Of a DNA stretch of 64,000 nt, positions 9,167 to 18,142 are shown in pieces; the first letter of the stretch is position 1; each line of letters starts with the position of its first letter. The notes below the pieces were generated by a model that had not been told where the DNA came from, did not search any database, and saw only the letters and a program-made list of their open reading frames with translations. This stretch comes from Planctomycetota bacterium (GTDB taxonomy: Bacteria; Planctomycetota; UBA1135; UBA2386), in the NCBI GenBank assembly GCA_016794425.1, contig JAEUHR010000008.1, forward strand, positions 1 to 64,000, written 5' to 3'. The position numbers were made by a program, and so were the translations under genes.

Positions 9167-12100
9167 GTGGCGAAGTCCGCGCACGACTCCGACGACCTGC
9201 CGCCGGCGCTGGCCGACGCGGCCGCCGAACGTCTGCTGGCGGCGCGCGCGGCCGACCGCGAACGCGTGCTCACCGAGCTGATCGCCGGCAACCCGGGCCA
9301 TGCGGCGGCGCTGCAGCGATTCGCCCAGGAGCTGGCCGGCGCCGAAGCGATGCTCGACGCGACGTTCGCGCCGGTGCGCGGCGAGGCGCCGAAGCAGATC
9401 GGCGGCTACCGCGTCGTGCGCGAACTCGGCGAAGGCGCGTTCGGCATCGTCTACCTGTGCCGCCAGGAGACGCCCGTCGTGCGCGACGTCGCGGTCAAAG
9501 TGCTGCGGCCCGGCGCCGGCGACCAGCAGACGCTGCGCCGCTTCGCCGCCGAACGCCAGCTGCTGGCGACGCTGAACCACCCGTCGATCACGCAGGTGTT
9601 CGACGCCGGCGAACTGCCGGACGGGCGGCCGTTCTTCGTCATGGAGCACGTCGACGGCGTGCCGATCCGCGCCTGGAGCGACGCGAACGCGCTGGCCTGC
9701 GAGGCGCGGCTGCGCCTGTTCGTGCAGGTCTGCCGCGGCATCGCCCATGCGCACTCGCGCGGCATCGTGCACCGCGACCTGAAGCCGGCCAACGTGCTGG
9801 TGACCGACCGCGGCGACGGGCCGCTGCCCAAGATCATCGACTTCGGCATCGCCAAGGCGCTGCACGCGACCGAGACCGGTGCGGTGCAGCACACTGCGGC
9901 GGGCCGCGTCGTCGGCACGCCCGGCTACATGAGCCCCGAACAAGCGGCGGGGCGCGCCGCCGAGGTCGATGCGCGGGCCGACGTGTTCGCGCTCGGCGTG
10001 ATGCTCTACGAACTGCTGACCGGCACACTGCCGTGGACCGACGGCGCCGCGGCGACCGACACCGAGCCGATCCGGCCGAGCCGCCGTGTCACGACGTCGG
10101 TGGCTGCGAACCCCGCGCCGACGGCGCCGACGGCGCGGCAACTCGTCGCCCAGCTGCGCGGCGACCTCGACTGGATCACGCTGAAGGCGCTCGCGCGCGA
10201 TCCGCGCGACCGCTACCCGAGCGTCGCCGCGCTGATCGACGACATCGATCGCCACCTGACCGGCCGCACCGTCTCGGCCGGACCGCCGTCGTTGCGCTAC
10301 CGGCTGCGCAAGTGGAGCCGGCGCCACCGCGCGGCGGTCGCGATCGTGAGCAGCGCCGTCGTGCTCGCGGTCGGGCTCGGCTTCGCGTTCGCGTACGGCG
10401 CCCGCAAGGACGCGAACGTCGAGGCGAACCTCGCCGACGTGCGCGGCATCGTCGGCCGCATGCTGCAGCGCGCCAACGATCCCGCGCTCTACGGCACCGC
10501 GCACGGCGACGCGATCCGCCGGGCGCTGAGCGACGAGTGCCTGCGCATCGCCGAGGGCCTGCTGGCCGGGGCGCCGGACGATCCGGCGTTGCAGCGCGAC
10601 CGCTGCGAGGCGCTGCTGCAGATGGCGCAGATGCACTGGCTGCTCAGCGAACCGGTGCCCGCGCGCAAGGTCGCCGACGAGGCGTTGCGCGTGGCGCGGG
10701 CTCTGGCCTCGGCGGCGCCGGACGACAACCGCCTGCAGGCGCTGCGCGGCCGGGCGCTGCGCCAACAGGGCCGTGCCATCGTGCTGGCCGGTGACGACGA
10801 CGCGGCGCATGTGTTGTTGCGCGAGGCGCTGGTGGACCTGCGGCCCGCTGGCGAACGGGACCCGGCCGGCCACGGCCTCGTGCTGGCGGCGGCGCTGCGC
10901 GAAGCCGGCGGGACGTGCGCGGCGCGCGATCCGGAGCAGGCGATCGCGTTGCTGCGCGAGGCGATCGGGTGGTACGAACGCCTGCATGCCGCGGCCGTGC
11001 CGGGCAGCGACGACCACGTGGTCGACGACCTCGTCGCCGTGCGGCTGCAGCTCGTGAGCATCTGCCTCACGCGCGACGGGCTCGACGAAGCACGGGCACT
11101 GCTCGATCGATCGGCGGCCGAGATGGCGGGCGTGGAGTTCGATCGGCATCGCCTGACCGGCGAGTTCGAGGAGCAACGCGCGGTGCTGGCGTGGCACACC
11201 GGCGACCGGACGGCAGCGATCGAGCACCACGAAGCCGCGCTCGCCGCGGCGCGCGCGTGGTGCGAGGCGCAGCCGCGGCGCAGCATGACGCACCGGGTGC
11301 ACATGGAGCGCTGGCTGCAGCTCGCGCGAGCGAAGAACGGCTGCGGCGACTTCGACGGCGCCTCGGCCGCGTTCCGGCAGGCGATCGAGATCGGCGAGCG
11401 CACGGTCCGCGACTTCCCGGCCGATGCCGGCGCCGTGTTGCAGCTGCACGACGCGCTGTGCCACTACGCCGATGTGCTGCGGGACCGGTTCCGGCGCCGC
11501 GATCTGGCCGAAGCCGCCGCGTGCGTCGAGCGCGCGATTGCGCTGGTCGCGGCGTCGCCGTTCCCGACCGATGGCCGACGGCTGGCGCCGTGGCGACGCC
11601 TCGCATCGCTGGCTGGCATCGAGGCCTCGCGCGGCGAGGCGCGCAGTGCCGAGCTGTGGCGCCAGGTCGCGGCATGCCTGCCGACGTTCGCCGAAGCGCC
11701 GCCGACCGACCACGACGAACTGCTCGCGGCCTACACCGGCGCGATCCGCATGCACTTCGAGGCCGGCGAGTGCGCGGCCGCGGCACCGCTGGTCAAGGCG
11801 GCGCTGGCGTGCCTCAAGGCCAGCCCGCGGCTGCAGAAGCGTCAGGTCGAGGTCGACTGGTGGGCCGCCAACTGCGCCGCGGCCGCCGGCGAGGTCGCCA
11901 CGGTGGCGGCACTCGGCGAACGGATCGCGAAGATGCGGCCGTCGTGGTTCGGCTACCGCCGCGCCGGCGACTGCCACCGGCTCGCCTGGCGCACGGCCGG
12001 CGACGCGCCCAACGCGGTCACCTACCGCGATCGTGCGGCCGAGTACTACCGTCAGGTCGACAAAGCGCTTTCGCCCGAGGTCGCGAAGGACCCGAGCGAT

Positions 12101-12298
12101 CCGTGGCAGGTGCTGCCGTGGGGATTCTGCCGGCTGCATCTGGCGACGATCGCCGCCGCGACCGGCGACACGGCAGCCGCGCGTTCGCTGCTGGCGGCGA
12201 CGCTGCCGGTGCTGGCGGCCGTGCGCGACGAGGCGCAGTGCGACGAGTGGGACGAGCCGTCGTACCGCGCCGCGGTCCAGCTGCAGGCCGGCCTGTAG
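9167..12298 (+). CDS. Hanks-type Ser/Thr protein kinase, membrane anchored, with TPR-like C-terminal region
   Basis: The protein is about 1043 residues. The kinase domain (about 80-350) has the glycine loop ELGEGAFGIVYL, VAVKVLRPG, catalytic HRDLKPANVLV, DFGIAKAL and TPGYMSPEQAAGR, so all key residues are present. A single membrane segment follows at about 390-412 (VAIVSSAVVLAVGLGFAFAYGA). The remaining about 630 residues are alanine- and arginine-rich helices with TPR-like spacing, presumably outside the cytoplasm and sensing a signal. GTG at 9167 is preferred because it directly follows the sigma factor stop; a GTG at 9131 overlapping that gene is an alternative. With the sigma factor it probably forms a signalling pair. 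Confidence 0.85.
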   Translation: MAKSAHDSDDLPPALADAAAERLLAARAADRERVLTELIAGNPGHAAALQRFAQELAGAEAMLDATFAPVRGEAPKQIGGYRVVRELGEGAFGIVYLCRQETPVVRDVAVKVLRPGAGDQQTLRRFAAERQLLATLNHPSITQVFDAGELPDGRPFFVMEHVDGVPIRAWSDANALACEARLRLFVQVCRGIAHAHSRGIVHRDLKPANVLVTDRGDGPLPKIIDFGIAKALHATETGAVQHTAAGRVVGTPGYMSPEQAAGRAAEVDARADVFALGVMLYELLTGTLPWTDGAAATDTEPIRPSRRVTTSVAANPAPTAPTARQLVAQLRGDLDWITLKALARDPRDRYPSVAALIDDIDRHLTGRTVSAGPPSLRYRLRKWSRRHRAAVAIVSSAVVLAVGLGFAFAYGARKDANVEANLADVRGIVGRMLQRANDPALYGTAHGDAIRRALSDECLRIAEGLLAGAPDDPALQRDRCEALLQMAQMHWLLSEPVPARKVADEALRVARALASAAPDDNRLQALRGRALRQQGRAIVLAGDDDAAHVLLREALVDLRPAGERDPAGHGLVLAAALREAGGTCAARDPEQAIALLREAIGWYERLHAAAVPGSDDHVVDDLVAVRLQLVSICLTRDGLDEARALLDRSAAEMAGVEFDRHRLTGEFEEQRAVLAWHTGDRTAAIEHHEAALAAARAWCEAQPRRSMTHRVHMERWLQLARAKNGCGDFDGASAAFRQAIEIGERTVRDFPADAGAVLQLHDALCHYADVLRDRFRRRDLAEAAACVERAIALVAASPFPTDGRRLAPWRRLASLAGIEASRGEARSAELWRQVAACLPTFAEAPPTDHDELLAAYTGAIRMHFEAGECAAAAPLVKAALACLKASPRLQKRQVEVDWWAANCAAAAGEVATVAALGERIAKMRPSWFGYRRAGDCHRLAWRTAGDAPNAVTYRDRAAEYYRQVDKALSPEVAKDPSDPWQVLPWGFCRLHLATIAAATGDTAAARSLLAATLPVLAAVRDEAQCDEWDEPSYRAAVQLQAGL

Positions 12299-12305
12299 CC
12301 GCGCG

Positions 12306-14000
12306 CTACTGCAGGCCGAGCGTGCCCTGGATGCCGTTGCCGGTGATCGCGCCGAATGCGTTCGGCGGCGGCACCGTGAACACGGCCGACGTGGTGTAGA
12401 AGTTCGTGCCGTTCCAGGCCGGGATGTTCGGCAGCGCGAGGCCGAAATCGTGCGTGCTGCCGGTCACCAGCCACGGGCTCTGGATGTCGAGCGTCGAGCG
12501 CAGGCCGCAGCCCGGCAGGCCGACGAAGAACAGATCGTCGACGCCCGGATCGGCGAGGCCGTAGAGGTCGACGCCGATCAGGCCGTTCGGCGGCACGTTG
12601 CTGGTGCGCAGGTCCCAGTTCGCGCCGAGCACCGGCCGCGAGAGCGCGGTGACGGCGAGCGGCGGCAGGTCGGCGACCGTCGCGAACGGACCCGCGGTCA
12701 GGTCGCGGCTGCCCGGATCGAACGCGCCCTGGCCGCGCGAGAAGCCCGTCAGGCACTGGCCGCTGAACGTCGTCGCGTCGTTGGCGAGGGTCTGGTAGCG
12801 CAGCTGCACCATGTCGGCGGTGCCGTTGTCGATCAGCGCGATCTGGAACGTCGACGGCGTGCTGGCGCCGAAGCACGGCACGCCGTTCCACGTGATCAGG
12901 AACGCGTTCGGGTTGCCGGGGTCGACCTCGGCGAACACGTTCTGCGTGTTGGTGGCGCCGTCGGGCAGCAGGTCGGTCAGCGCGGCGGCGATCCGCGGCG
13001 CGGGCGAGTTCAGCAGGTTGGCGACGTTGCCGGCGTTGGTCGACGGTCCGGTCGCGCCGAGCAGGATGTTGCCGTTGCTGTCGACGAAGATCTGGTTGGT
13101 GCTGCCACCCGGATAGTCGAATGCGAACGGCAGCGCGATCGCCGCCGAGACCACGTCGTCGCCGAGCGCGAGGCCGGTCGTGGTCGGCGGGGTCACGACG
13201 GCGCCCGGCGTCGTGACGACGTCGTAGCCGCCGTCGGCGTTCGGCGTCATCAGCACGAGCTGACCGCCGAGGTCGTTGGCCTGCGTCGGGAACAGCTCGT
13301 AGAACGAGCGGTAGCGCCGGTAGCAGCCCTGGCCCAGCGAGGTGTTGTAGGCGGCGTTCGCGACCGGCGTGTAGCCGAGCCGCACGATCGGCGGGAATGC
13401 CGACTGCGTGCCGGTTGAGTCGGTGGTCGAGCCGAACCGCCGGATCGAGTTGCAGCGGTGCGTCGTGACGACCGAGCCCGAACTGGTCGAGTTGCTGACC
13501 GCCGGCGTCGGGATCGACCAGACCACCAGTTCGAGCAGCAGGTCCTGCCCCAGCGTCGGGTCGTAGACGAACGGCACCTGCAGCGGCAGGTCGACGAACC
13601 AGCCGTTCGGCGCCGTGCCGGGCACCGCCAGCGTCGTCACCGGCCCCTGGTAGTTCGGCGTGCCGAGCGGCGCGCTGCGGTTGCTGGCGAACGTCGTGCT
13701 CGGCGTCGTGTAGTCGACCGCCGAGTACTGCAGGTAGGCGTGCACGCTGCCGTAGATCACGAGGTTGGTCGCGCCGTTGTTGACCAGCCGGAACTCCAAC
13801 CGGTCGATCGCGATCGGCGCCTGCGGCACCAACGACGCGAAGTGCGACGTGTCGTAGAAGCACTGCACGCGGACGACGTTCGCGGCCCAGATGTTCGGCG
13901 TGTTGCCGACCTCGGCGGTGGCGGCGACGTCCGGCACGATCAGGGTCTGGGCGGTGAGGACGGCGCTGGTCAGCGCGAACGCGGACAAGGATCGCAGCAT
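12306..14000 (-). CDS. secreted protein with shared C-terminal module, function unknown
   Basis: The 564-residue protein has a signal peptide MLRSLSAFALTSAVLTA, with Q expected at +1, and no membrane segment later. The body is beta-rich and full of N, T, G and P. The region around residues 290-440 (PFAFDYPGGSTNQIFVDSNGNILLG, then LPDGATNTQNVFAEVDPGNPNAFLITWNGV) looks like the nidogen-like pattern of extracellular proteins: a half-open sheet with DSNG and a closing TW. The last about 75 residues carry the module seen in other secreted proteins here: GLPGCGL..T, ALPNIPAWNG, then NAFGAITGNGI. ATG at 14000 has GGAG upstream; longer frames add an unlikely arginine-rich leader. It is convergent with the kinase gene, 7 bp away. 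Confidence 0.7.
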   Translation of the reverse strand: MLRSLSAFALTSAVLTAQTLIVPDVAATAEVGNTPNIWAANVVRVQCFYDTSHFASLVPQAPIAIDRLEFRLVNNGATNLVIYGSVHAYLQYSAVDYTTPSTTFASNRSAPLGTPNYQGPVTTLAVPGTAPNGWFVDLPLQVPFVYDPTLGQDLLLELVVWSIPTPAVSNSTSSGSVVTTHRCNSIRRFGSTTDSTGTQSAFPPIVRLGYTPVANAAYNTSLGQGCYRRYRSFYELFPTQANDLGGQLVLMTPNADGGYDVVTTPGAVVTPPTTTGLALGDDVVSAAIALPFAFDYPGGSTNQIFVDSNGNILLGATGPSTNAGNVANLLNSPAPRIAAALTDLLPDGATNTQNVFAEVDPGNPNAFLITWNGVPCFGASTPSTFQIALIDNGTADMVQLRYQTLANDATTFSGQCLTGFSRGQGAFDPGSRDLTAGPFATVADLPPLAVTALSRPVLGANWDLRTSNVPPNGLIGVDLYGLADPGVDDLFFVGLPGCGLRSTLDIQSPWLVTGSTHDFGLALPNIPAWNGTNFYTTSAVFTVPPPNAFGAITGNGIQGTLGLQ

Positions 14001-14149
14001 CGGGGCTCCACGGGTGCAGGGACGGGGCGCCGAGGATAGCAGGGGTCGGGCTGCCGGCGGCGCCACCGTCCGCCACCGCGGCGCCGCCGAGGGTCGTCAC
14101 GTATTCGTCAGCGCGACAGGATTCCGGCCGCCGAACGTCCATCGCGTTC

Positions 14150-15499
14150 ATGGGAAGAATGCCACGCTGCGTCGTCGTTCTCGCGACCCTGCTCGCCGCC
14201 GCCCGCACGCAAGCCAGGCCTTTCGACTACGAAGCGGTCGGGCGCGCCTGGCTGACCGAGCTCGGGGAGGCCGAGGCGCCGGCGCTGCCGGACCTGCTGG
14301 CGCGCCACTTCCGGCGCTTGCCGATCGGCGAGTTCGACCTCTGCGTGCCCGAAGGCATGCTGGCCAAGGGTCAGGACCCCGCCCGCATCCCGGCCATCGC
14401 GACCGCCCTCGTCGACCTGCAGTCCCGTCTCGCCGAGCTGACGCTGACCGACGCGGCGGCGCTGAAGGCGAAGAAGGCCGAATTGGCCCAGCTGCGCAAG
14501 GAAGTCGGCACCTGGCGGGCGAAGCCGCGCCCCGTCGACGCGGCGGCGGGGTCGCGGCCGCAGGTGTGCGAGCTGGTGCTCGCGCCCGACCGGCGCACCT
14601 TCCTCGGCCTGACCGGCTGGCTCGGGCTGTGGAAGCCGGTCTATCGCGAACGCTTCTGGCACGACGGGACCGTGCGGCACTGCGACATGCGGCTGCAGGA
14701 CGAAGGCCAGGTGCAGATCGTCGCGCTCGAGTACGCGTCGCCCGACCCGGCCGCCGACGCGTTCGCCGGTTTCGACATGAACACGCGCGAACGCACCGGG
14801 TTGCTGCAGCACGTGGTGCAGCGCGCGGCAATGTCGTGGTGCTGGCGCGCGTTCGGCGACACGGCCGATGCGACGTTCGTGCTCGGCTTCGTGACCGATC
14901 TGGTCATCGACGTGCTCGGCCAGAACAACGCGCGTTCGGACGGCAGCGGCACCGGCAAGACCACCGAGGGGGTCAACGCGTTCATCCCCGGTGCGCCGAG
15001 CCGCGGCGGCAGCATGCAGATGGTCAACGCCGACAGCACGTGGCGCCTGACCCAGGGGCAGGACTGGTTCGCCCGCGTGCTGCGGCAGGCGCAGAAGGCC
15101 GGCGAGCACGCTGCCGAAGACAACAAGGACCGGCTCGGGCACTTCCAGCTGCGCGACCCGAAGGGGCAGAAGCTGCATCTGGTGCATGCGCCGTTCCTCG
15201 GCGCGGTCGCCTACGACCGCGCCGACGTGCCCCCGGAGTTCCTCGACGACTATCTCGAGTTCCACCGCGCCTACCGGGCCGGCTTCGTGCACTGGCTGCA
15301 GCTCAAGGGCATGAAGGCCAAGGCGTCGAGCCTGGAGCGCTTCCAGCAGCTGCTGCAGCGCCTGATGGCACAGCGGGACGGCGAGCGCTTCGAGGCGCTG
15401 TGCGCGGAGTTGTACGGCGTGCCGCTGTCGGCGAAGGCCGCCGACGTCGACACGCTCGAGCGCCGCTATCTGGCGTGGATCGCCGCCGACTCCCGCTGA
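14150..15499 (+). CDS. predicted exported protein, function unknown
   Basis: I do not recognise this 449-residue protein. The N-terminus (MGRMPRCVVVLATLLAAARTQA) looks like a signal peptide. A coiled-coil-like stretch lies at about 75-115 (LQSRLAEL...KAKKAELAQLRKEV). Near residues 255-285 there is a hydrophobic segment FVLGFVTDLVIDVLGQ followed by a glycine/serine-rich stretch SDGSGTGKTTEG that resembles a P-loop by chance rather than by context. The second half is charged and helical, ending ERRYLAWIAADSR. A second ATG at 14159 is an alternative start. It is flanked by secreted proteins on both sides and is convergent with the propeller gene, 25 bp away. Confidence 0.6.
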   Translation: MGRMPRCVVVLATLLAAARTQARPFDYEAVGRAWLTELGEAEAPALPDLLARHFRRLPIGEFDLCVPEGMLAKGQDPARIPAIATALVDLQSRLAELTLTDAAALKAKKAELAQLRKEVGTWRAKPRPVDAAAGSRPQVCELVLAPDRRTFLGLTGWLGLWKPVYRERFWHDGTVRHCDMRLQDEGQVQIVALEYASPDPAADAFAGFDMNTRERTGLLQHVVQRAAMSWCWRAFGDTADATFVLGFVTDLVIDVLGQNNARSDGSGTGKTTEGVNAFIPGAPSRGGSMQMVNADSTWRLTQGQDWFARVLRQAQKAGEHAAEDNKDRLGHFQLRDPKGQKLHLVHAPFLGAVAYDRADVPPEFLDDYLEFHRAYRAGFVHWLQLKGMKAKASSLERFQQLLQRLMAQRDGERFEALCAELYGVPLSAKAADVDTLERRYLAWIAADSR

Positions 15500-15524
15500 G
15501 TGCCGCTGCGGCTGCGTCGGCGGG

Positions 15525-18047
15525 TCACAGCACGCCGACCGCCAAGGCCAACGCGTTGGTTGCGGTGACCGCGATCGGCGTCGAGCCGGCGATCTCGATC
15601 GAGACGACCTGATGGAAGAAGGTCAAGCCGACCAGCGAGGGCGTCGGCACGATGGAGATCTGCGTGTCGAGCACGCCGGCGGCCGGCACCGCGAGGCCGA
15701 GCACGTCCGGCGTCGCCAGCAGGTCGCAGCCCGGCAGCGCCTCCGGGAACACGAGCGGCAGCGGCAGCTGCAGGGGCGCGAAGCCGTAGACCGTGAACGC
15801 CACTGCCTGTGCGGGCAGCCCGGTCGCCCGGGCGCGGAACGACGCCTCGTTCCACGGCAACGACAGCGCGGTCAGCACGTCCGGGCCGTTCGCGCCGGCG
15901 CAGCCGGTGCCGTGCACCGTGGCGGTCGCCGGGCACGACGGCACGCGCTGCGTGAACTGGTACGACGGTCCCGGCGCCACGAAGTCGCCGCCGACCAGCA
16001 GCTGGCCGTCGGCGCGCAGCGACAGCGCCCAGACCACGCCGCCGCTCACCTCGAGCGGCGACCAGGTCGAGCCCTGCAGCCGGGCGACGTTCGCGGACAC
16101 GGTCGAGCTGAACGGCGGGATGCCGATACCGAGCTGCGACACGAACCCGCCCGCGACCACGTCGCCGTCGGGCAGCACCGCCAGCGCGTGGATCGGCGCA
16201 TCGAGGTCCGACACGATCGCGCCGGTCGGATGCCAGGTGCCGCCATCCCAGCGCGCGACGTAGTTGGCGAAGGACGAGCCGGCAGCCGTGAACGCGCCGC
16301 CGGCCCACAGGTCGCCGTTCGGCGCGACCGCCAGCGCGTTCACGGTTTGGTTGAGACCACCGCCGAGCACCGACCAGTTCTGGCCGTCCCAGCGCGCGAT
16401 GCGGCTCGCCGGGCCGCTGTTCGCGGTCGTGAACGCACCGCCGATCGCGGCCGAACCGTCGGGCAGCAGCGCCAACGCGAGCACGTCGCCGTTGGTGCCG
16501 CCGCCGACGGGGAGCCACTGCGTGCCGGTCCAGCGCGCGAGGCGCAGCGCGGTCGTCGCGCCGGCCTGCTGGAACTGACCGCCGACCAGCAGTTCGCCGT
16601 TCGGCAGCGGCAGCAGCGCCCGCACCGGCCCGTTGGTGCCGGTGCCGAGCGGGGACCACGCGGTGCCGTTCCAGAGTGCGATGTGGTTGGCCGGCTGGCC
16701 GTCCGCGAACTGGAAGTCGCCGCCGGCGACGAGGTCGCCGTTGGGCAGCCGCGCCAGCGCGCGCACGCTGCCGCCGGTCAGGCCGCCGCCGAGCGGCGAC
16801 CACGCGTCCGGCTGGCCGCGCGCGATGTTGTGGACCGTGACGCCGGAGATGGTCGCGAACGAACCGGCGATCACCTGTTCGGCGCCGTCGACGGCGATCG
16901 CGTAGACGGTGCCGGGGATGCCGCGGCCGAGCGCAGGCTGCCAGAGGTTCGCCGCCCCGTCGTGCTGCAGCACGGTCGGCGTGGTCGCCGCCGAGATGTG
17001 CTCCAGCGCCATCACGTAGCGGCCCTGGAGGAACGACACCGCGGTCGGCAGGTCGGCGGTCGAGCCACCGGTGCTGCCGAGCGAGCTCCAGGTACCGCCC
17101 GCGAGCCGCCATGCCTTGTGCGTGTCGGTGGTCACGAGCCCGGCGACGACTTCGAAGCTGTTGAGCCCGGTGCCGCGTACGAACAGGCGCCAGCAGCGCG
17201 AGGCGAGGCCGCCGCCCGGCGTGCCGGTGCCCGTCCACGAGTTGCTGGTCGGGCTGTAGCGCGCCACCATCGGCGCCTGCACCGAGCCGTTGACCACCGA
17301 GAACGCGCCGCCGGCGTAGAGGAACGAGTTGGTCAGCGCGGTGCCGATGCGCACCGCCAGCGTGTCGATCGGCCCGTCCCACGTGCCGAGCGGCACCCAG
17401 ATCGAGCCGCCCCAGACGCGCAGGTTCGTCGCCGCGCTGCCAGTGCCGAAGTCGCCGGCGACGTGCAGACCGCCGTTGAACACGACCGCGGCGTTGGCGC
17501 GGCCGGGCAGCCCCGTGCCGAGGGGCGCCCAGGCGGTGCCGTTCCAGCGCGCGATGTGGGCTGCCGCCACCGTGTTCGTGCCCAGGACCGTGTCGAACGC
17601 GCCGCCGACGATCAGTTCGCCGTTGTAGGTCGCGAAGCAACGCGCACTGCCGCCGATGGTGCTGTTGGTCAGCGAACCGAGCGGCGTCGTGCTGCTGCCG
17701 TCGTGCAGGTAGACGCTGGCGTCGAGGCCGATCACCAGCTGGCCGTTCCAGGTCCCGAGCGCCGTCACGTCGCCGAGCGGCGTCGAGAGCAGGACCCATT
17801 GGCTGCCGTCCCAGCGGGCCAGGCTCGCCGTCTGGACCTGGCCGAACGACAGGTCGCCGCCGACCACCAACTGCAGCGTCGCCGGCCCAGCGCCGTCGGG
17901 ATCCCAGAGCGTCGTGGCCGTCACGGAACCGCGCAGGAACGCCAGCGGATCGCCGTTCCAGGTCGGTTCGCATTGGCCGGAACCGACGGTCGCCAGCAGG
18001 AACGCTGCCGCGGCGGCGGGCAGCAGACGGGAACGGTGGCAATGCAT
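15525..18047 (-). CDS. secreted beta-propeller repeat protein with C-terminal module
   Basis: The 840-residue protein has a signal peptide ending ...FLLATVGSG with Q at +1. It consists of about ten repeats of roughly 45-50 residues of the type 'ALAVLPNGDLVVGG.F..AG...A..IARWNG..W.PLG.G', as in DUF5122/delta-60 type propeller proteins. Such repeats form extracellular propellers of unknown binding specificity. The C-terminus (about residues 705-840) is the shared module: GTGCAGANGP, ALPGCDLLATPDV, then SLVGLTFFHQ and TATNALALAVG. ATG at 18047 directly precedes the basic and hydrophobic part of the signal peptide. A second long frame on the opposite strand is a codon-bias shadow. It is divergent from the RCC1 protein gene, 95 bp apart. 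Confidence 0.82.
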   Translation of the reverse strand: MHCHRSRLLPAAAAAFLLATVGSGQCEPTWNGDPLAFLRGSVTATTLWDPDGAGPATLQLVVGGDLSFGQVQTASLARWDGSQWVLLSTPLGDVTALGTWNGQLVIGLDASVYLHDGSSTTPLGSLTNSTIGGSARCFATYNGELIVGGAFDTVLGTNTVAAAHIARWNGTAWAPLGTGLPGRANAAVVFNGGLHVAGDFGTGSAATNLRVWGGSIWVPLGTWDGPIDTLAVRIGTALTNSFLYAGGAFSVVNGSVQAPMVARYSPTSNSWTGTGTPGGGLASRCWRLFVRGTGLNSFEVVAGLVTTDTHKAWRLAGGTWSSLGSTGGSTADLPTAVSFLQGRYVMALEHISAATTPTVLQHDGAANLWQPALGRGIPGTVYAIAVDGAEQVIAGSFATISGVTVHNIARGQPDAWSPLGGGLTGGSVRALARLPNGDLVAGGDFQFADGQPANHIALWNGTAWSPLGTGTNGPVRALLPLPNGELLVGGQFQQAGATTALRLARWTGTQWLPVGGGTNGDVLALALLPDGSAAIGGAFTTANSGPASRIARWDGQNWSVLGGGLNQTVNALAVAPNGDLWAGGAFTAAGSSFANYVARWDGGTWHPTGAIVSDLDAPIHALAVLPDGDVVAGGFVSQLGIGIPPFSSTVSANVARLQGSTWSPLEVSGGVVWALSLRADGQLLVGGDFVAPGPSYQFTQRVPSCPATATVHGTGCAGANGPDVLTALSLPWNEASFRARATGLPAQAVAFTVYGFAPLQLPLPLVFPEALPGCDLLATPDVLGLAVPAAGVLDTQISIVPTPSLVGLTFFHQVVSIEIAGSTPIAVTATNALALAVGVL

Positions 18048-18142
18048 GACTGCCGTGATGCGCGACGCCTGCCGGTGTGACGCGCGGTGCGGAATCCGTG
18101 CTGCCACCGTCACGACCGCCGCGGAATTGCATCGCACCGCAC

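Noticed and set aside
9020..12139. A 1039-codon minus-strand frame opposite the kinase gene
   Set aside because: No start context or family pattern; it is the antisense shadow of the kinase.
14930..14970. P-loop (GSGTGKTT) in the exported protein at 14150
   Set aside because: It lies in a secreted protein without Walker B or Rossmann context; a chance glycine/serine-rich match is likelier.
15612..18080. An 822-codon plus-strand frame opposite the propeller gene
   Set aside because: Its repeats mirror the propeller repeats; the residues are arginine- and histidine-rich nonsense.
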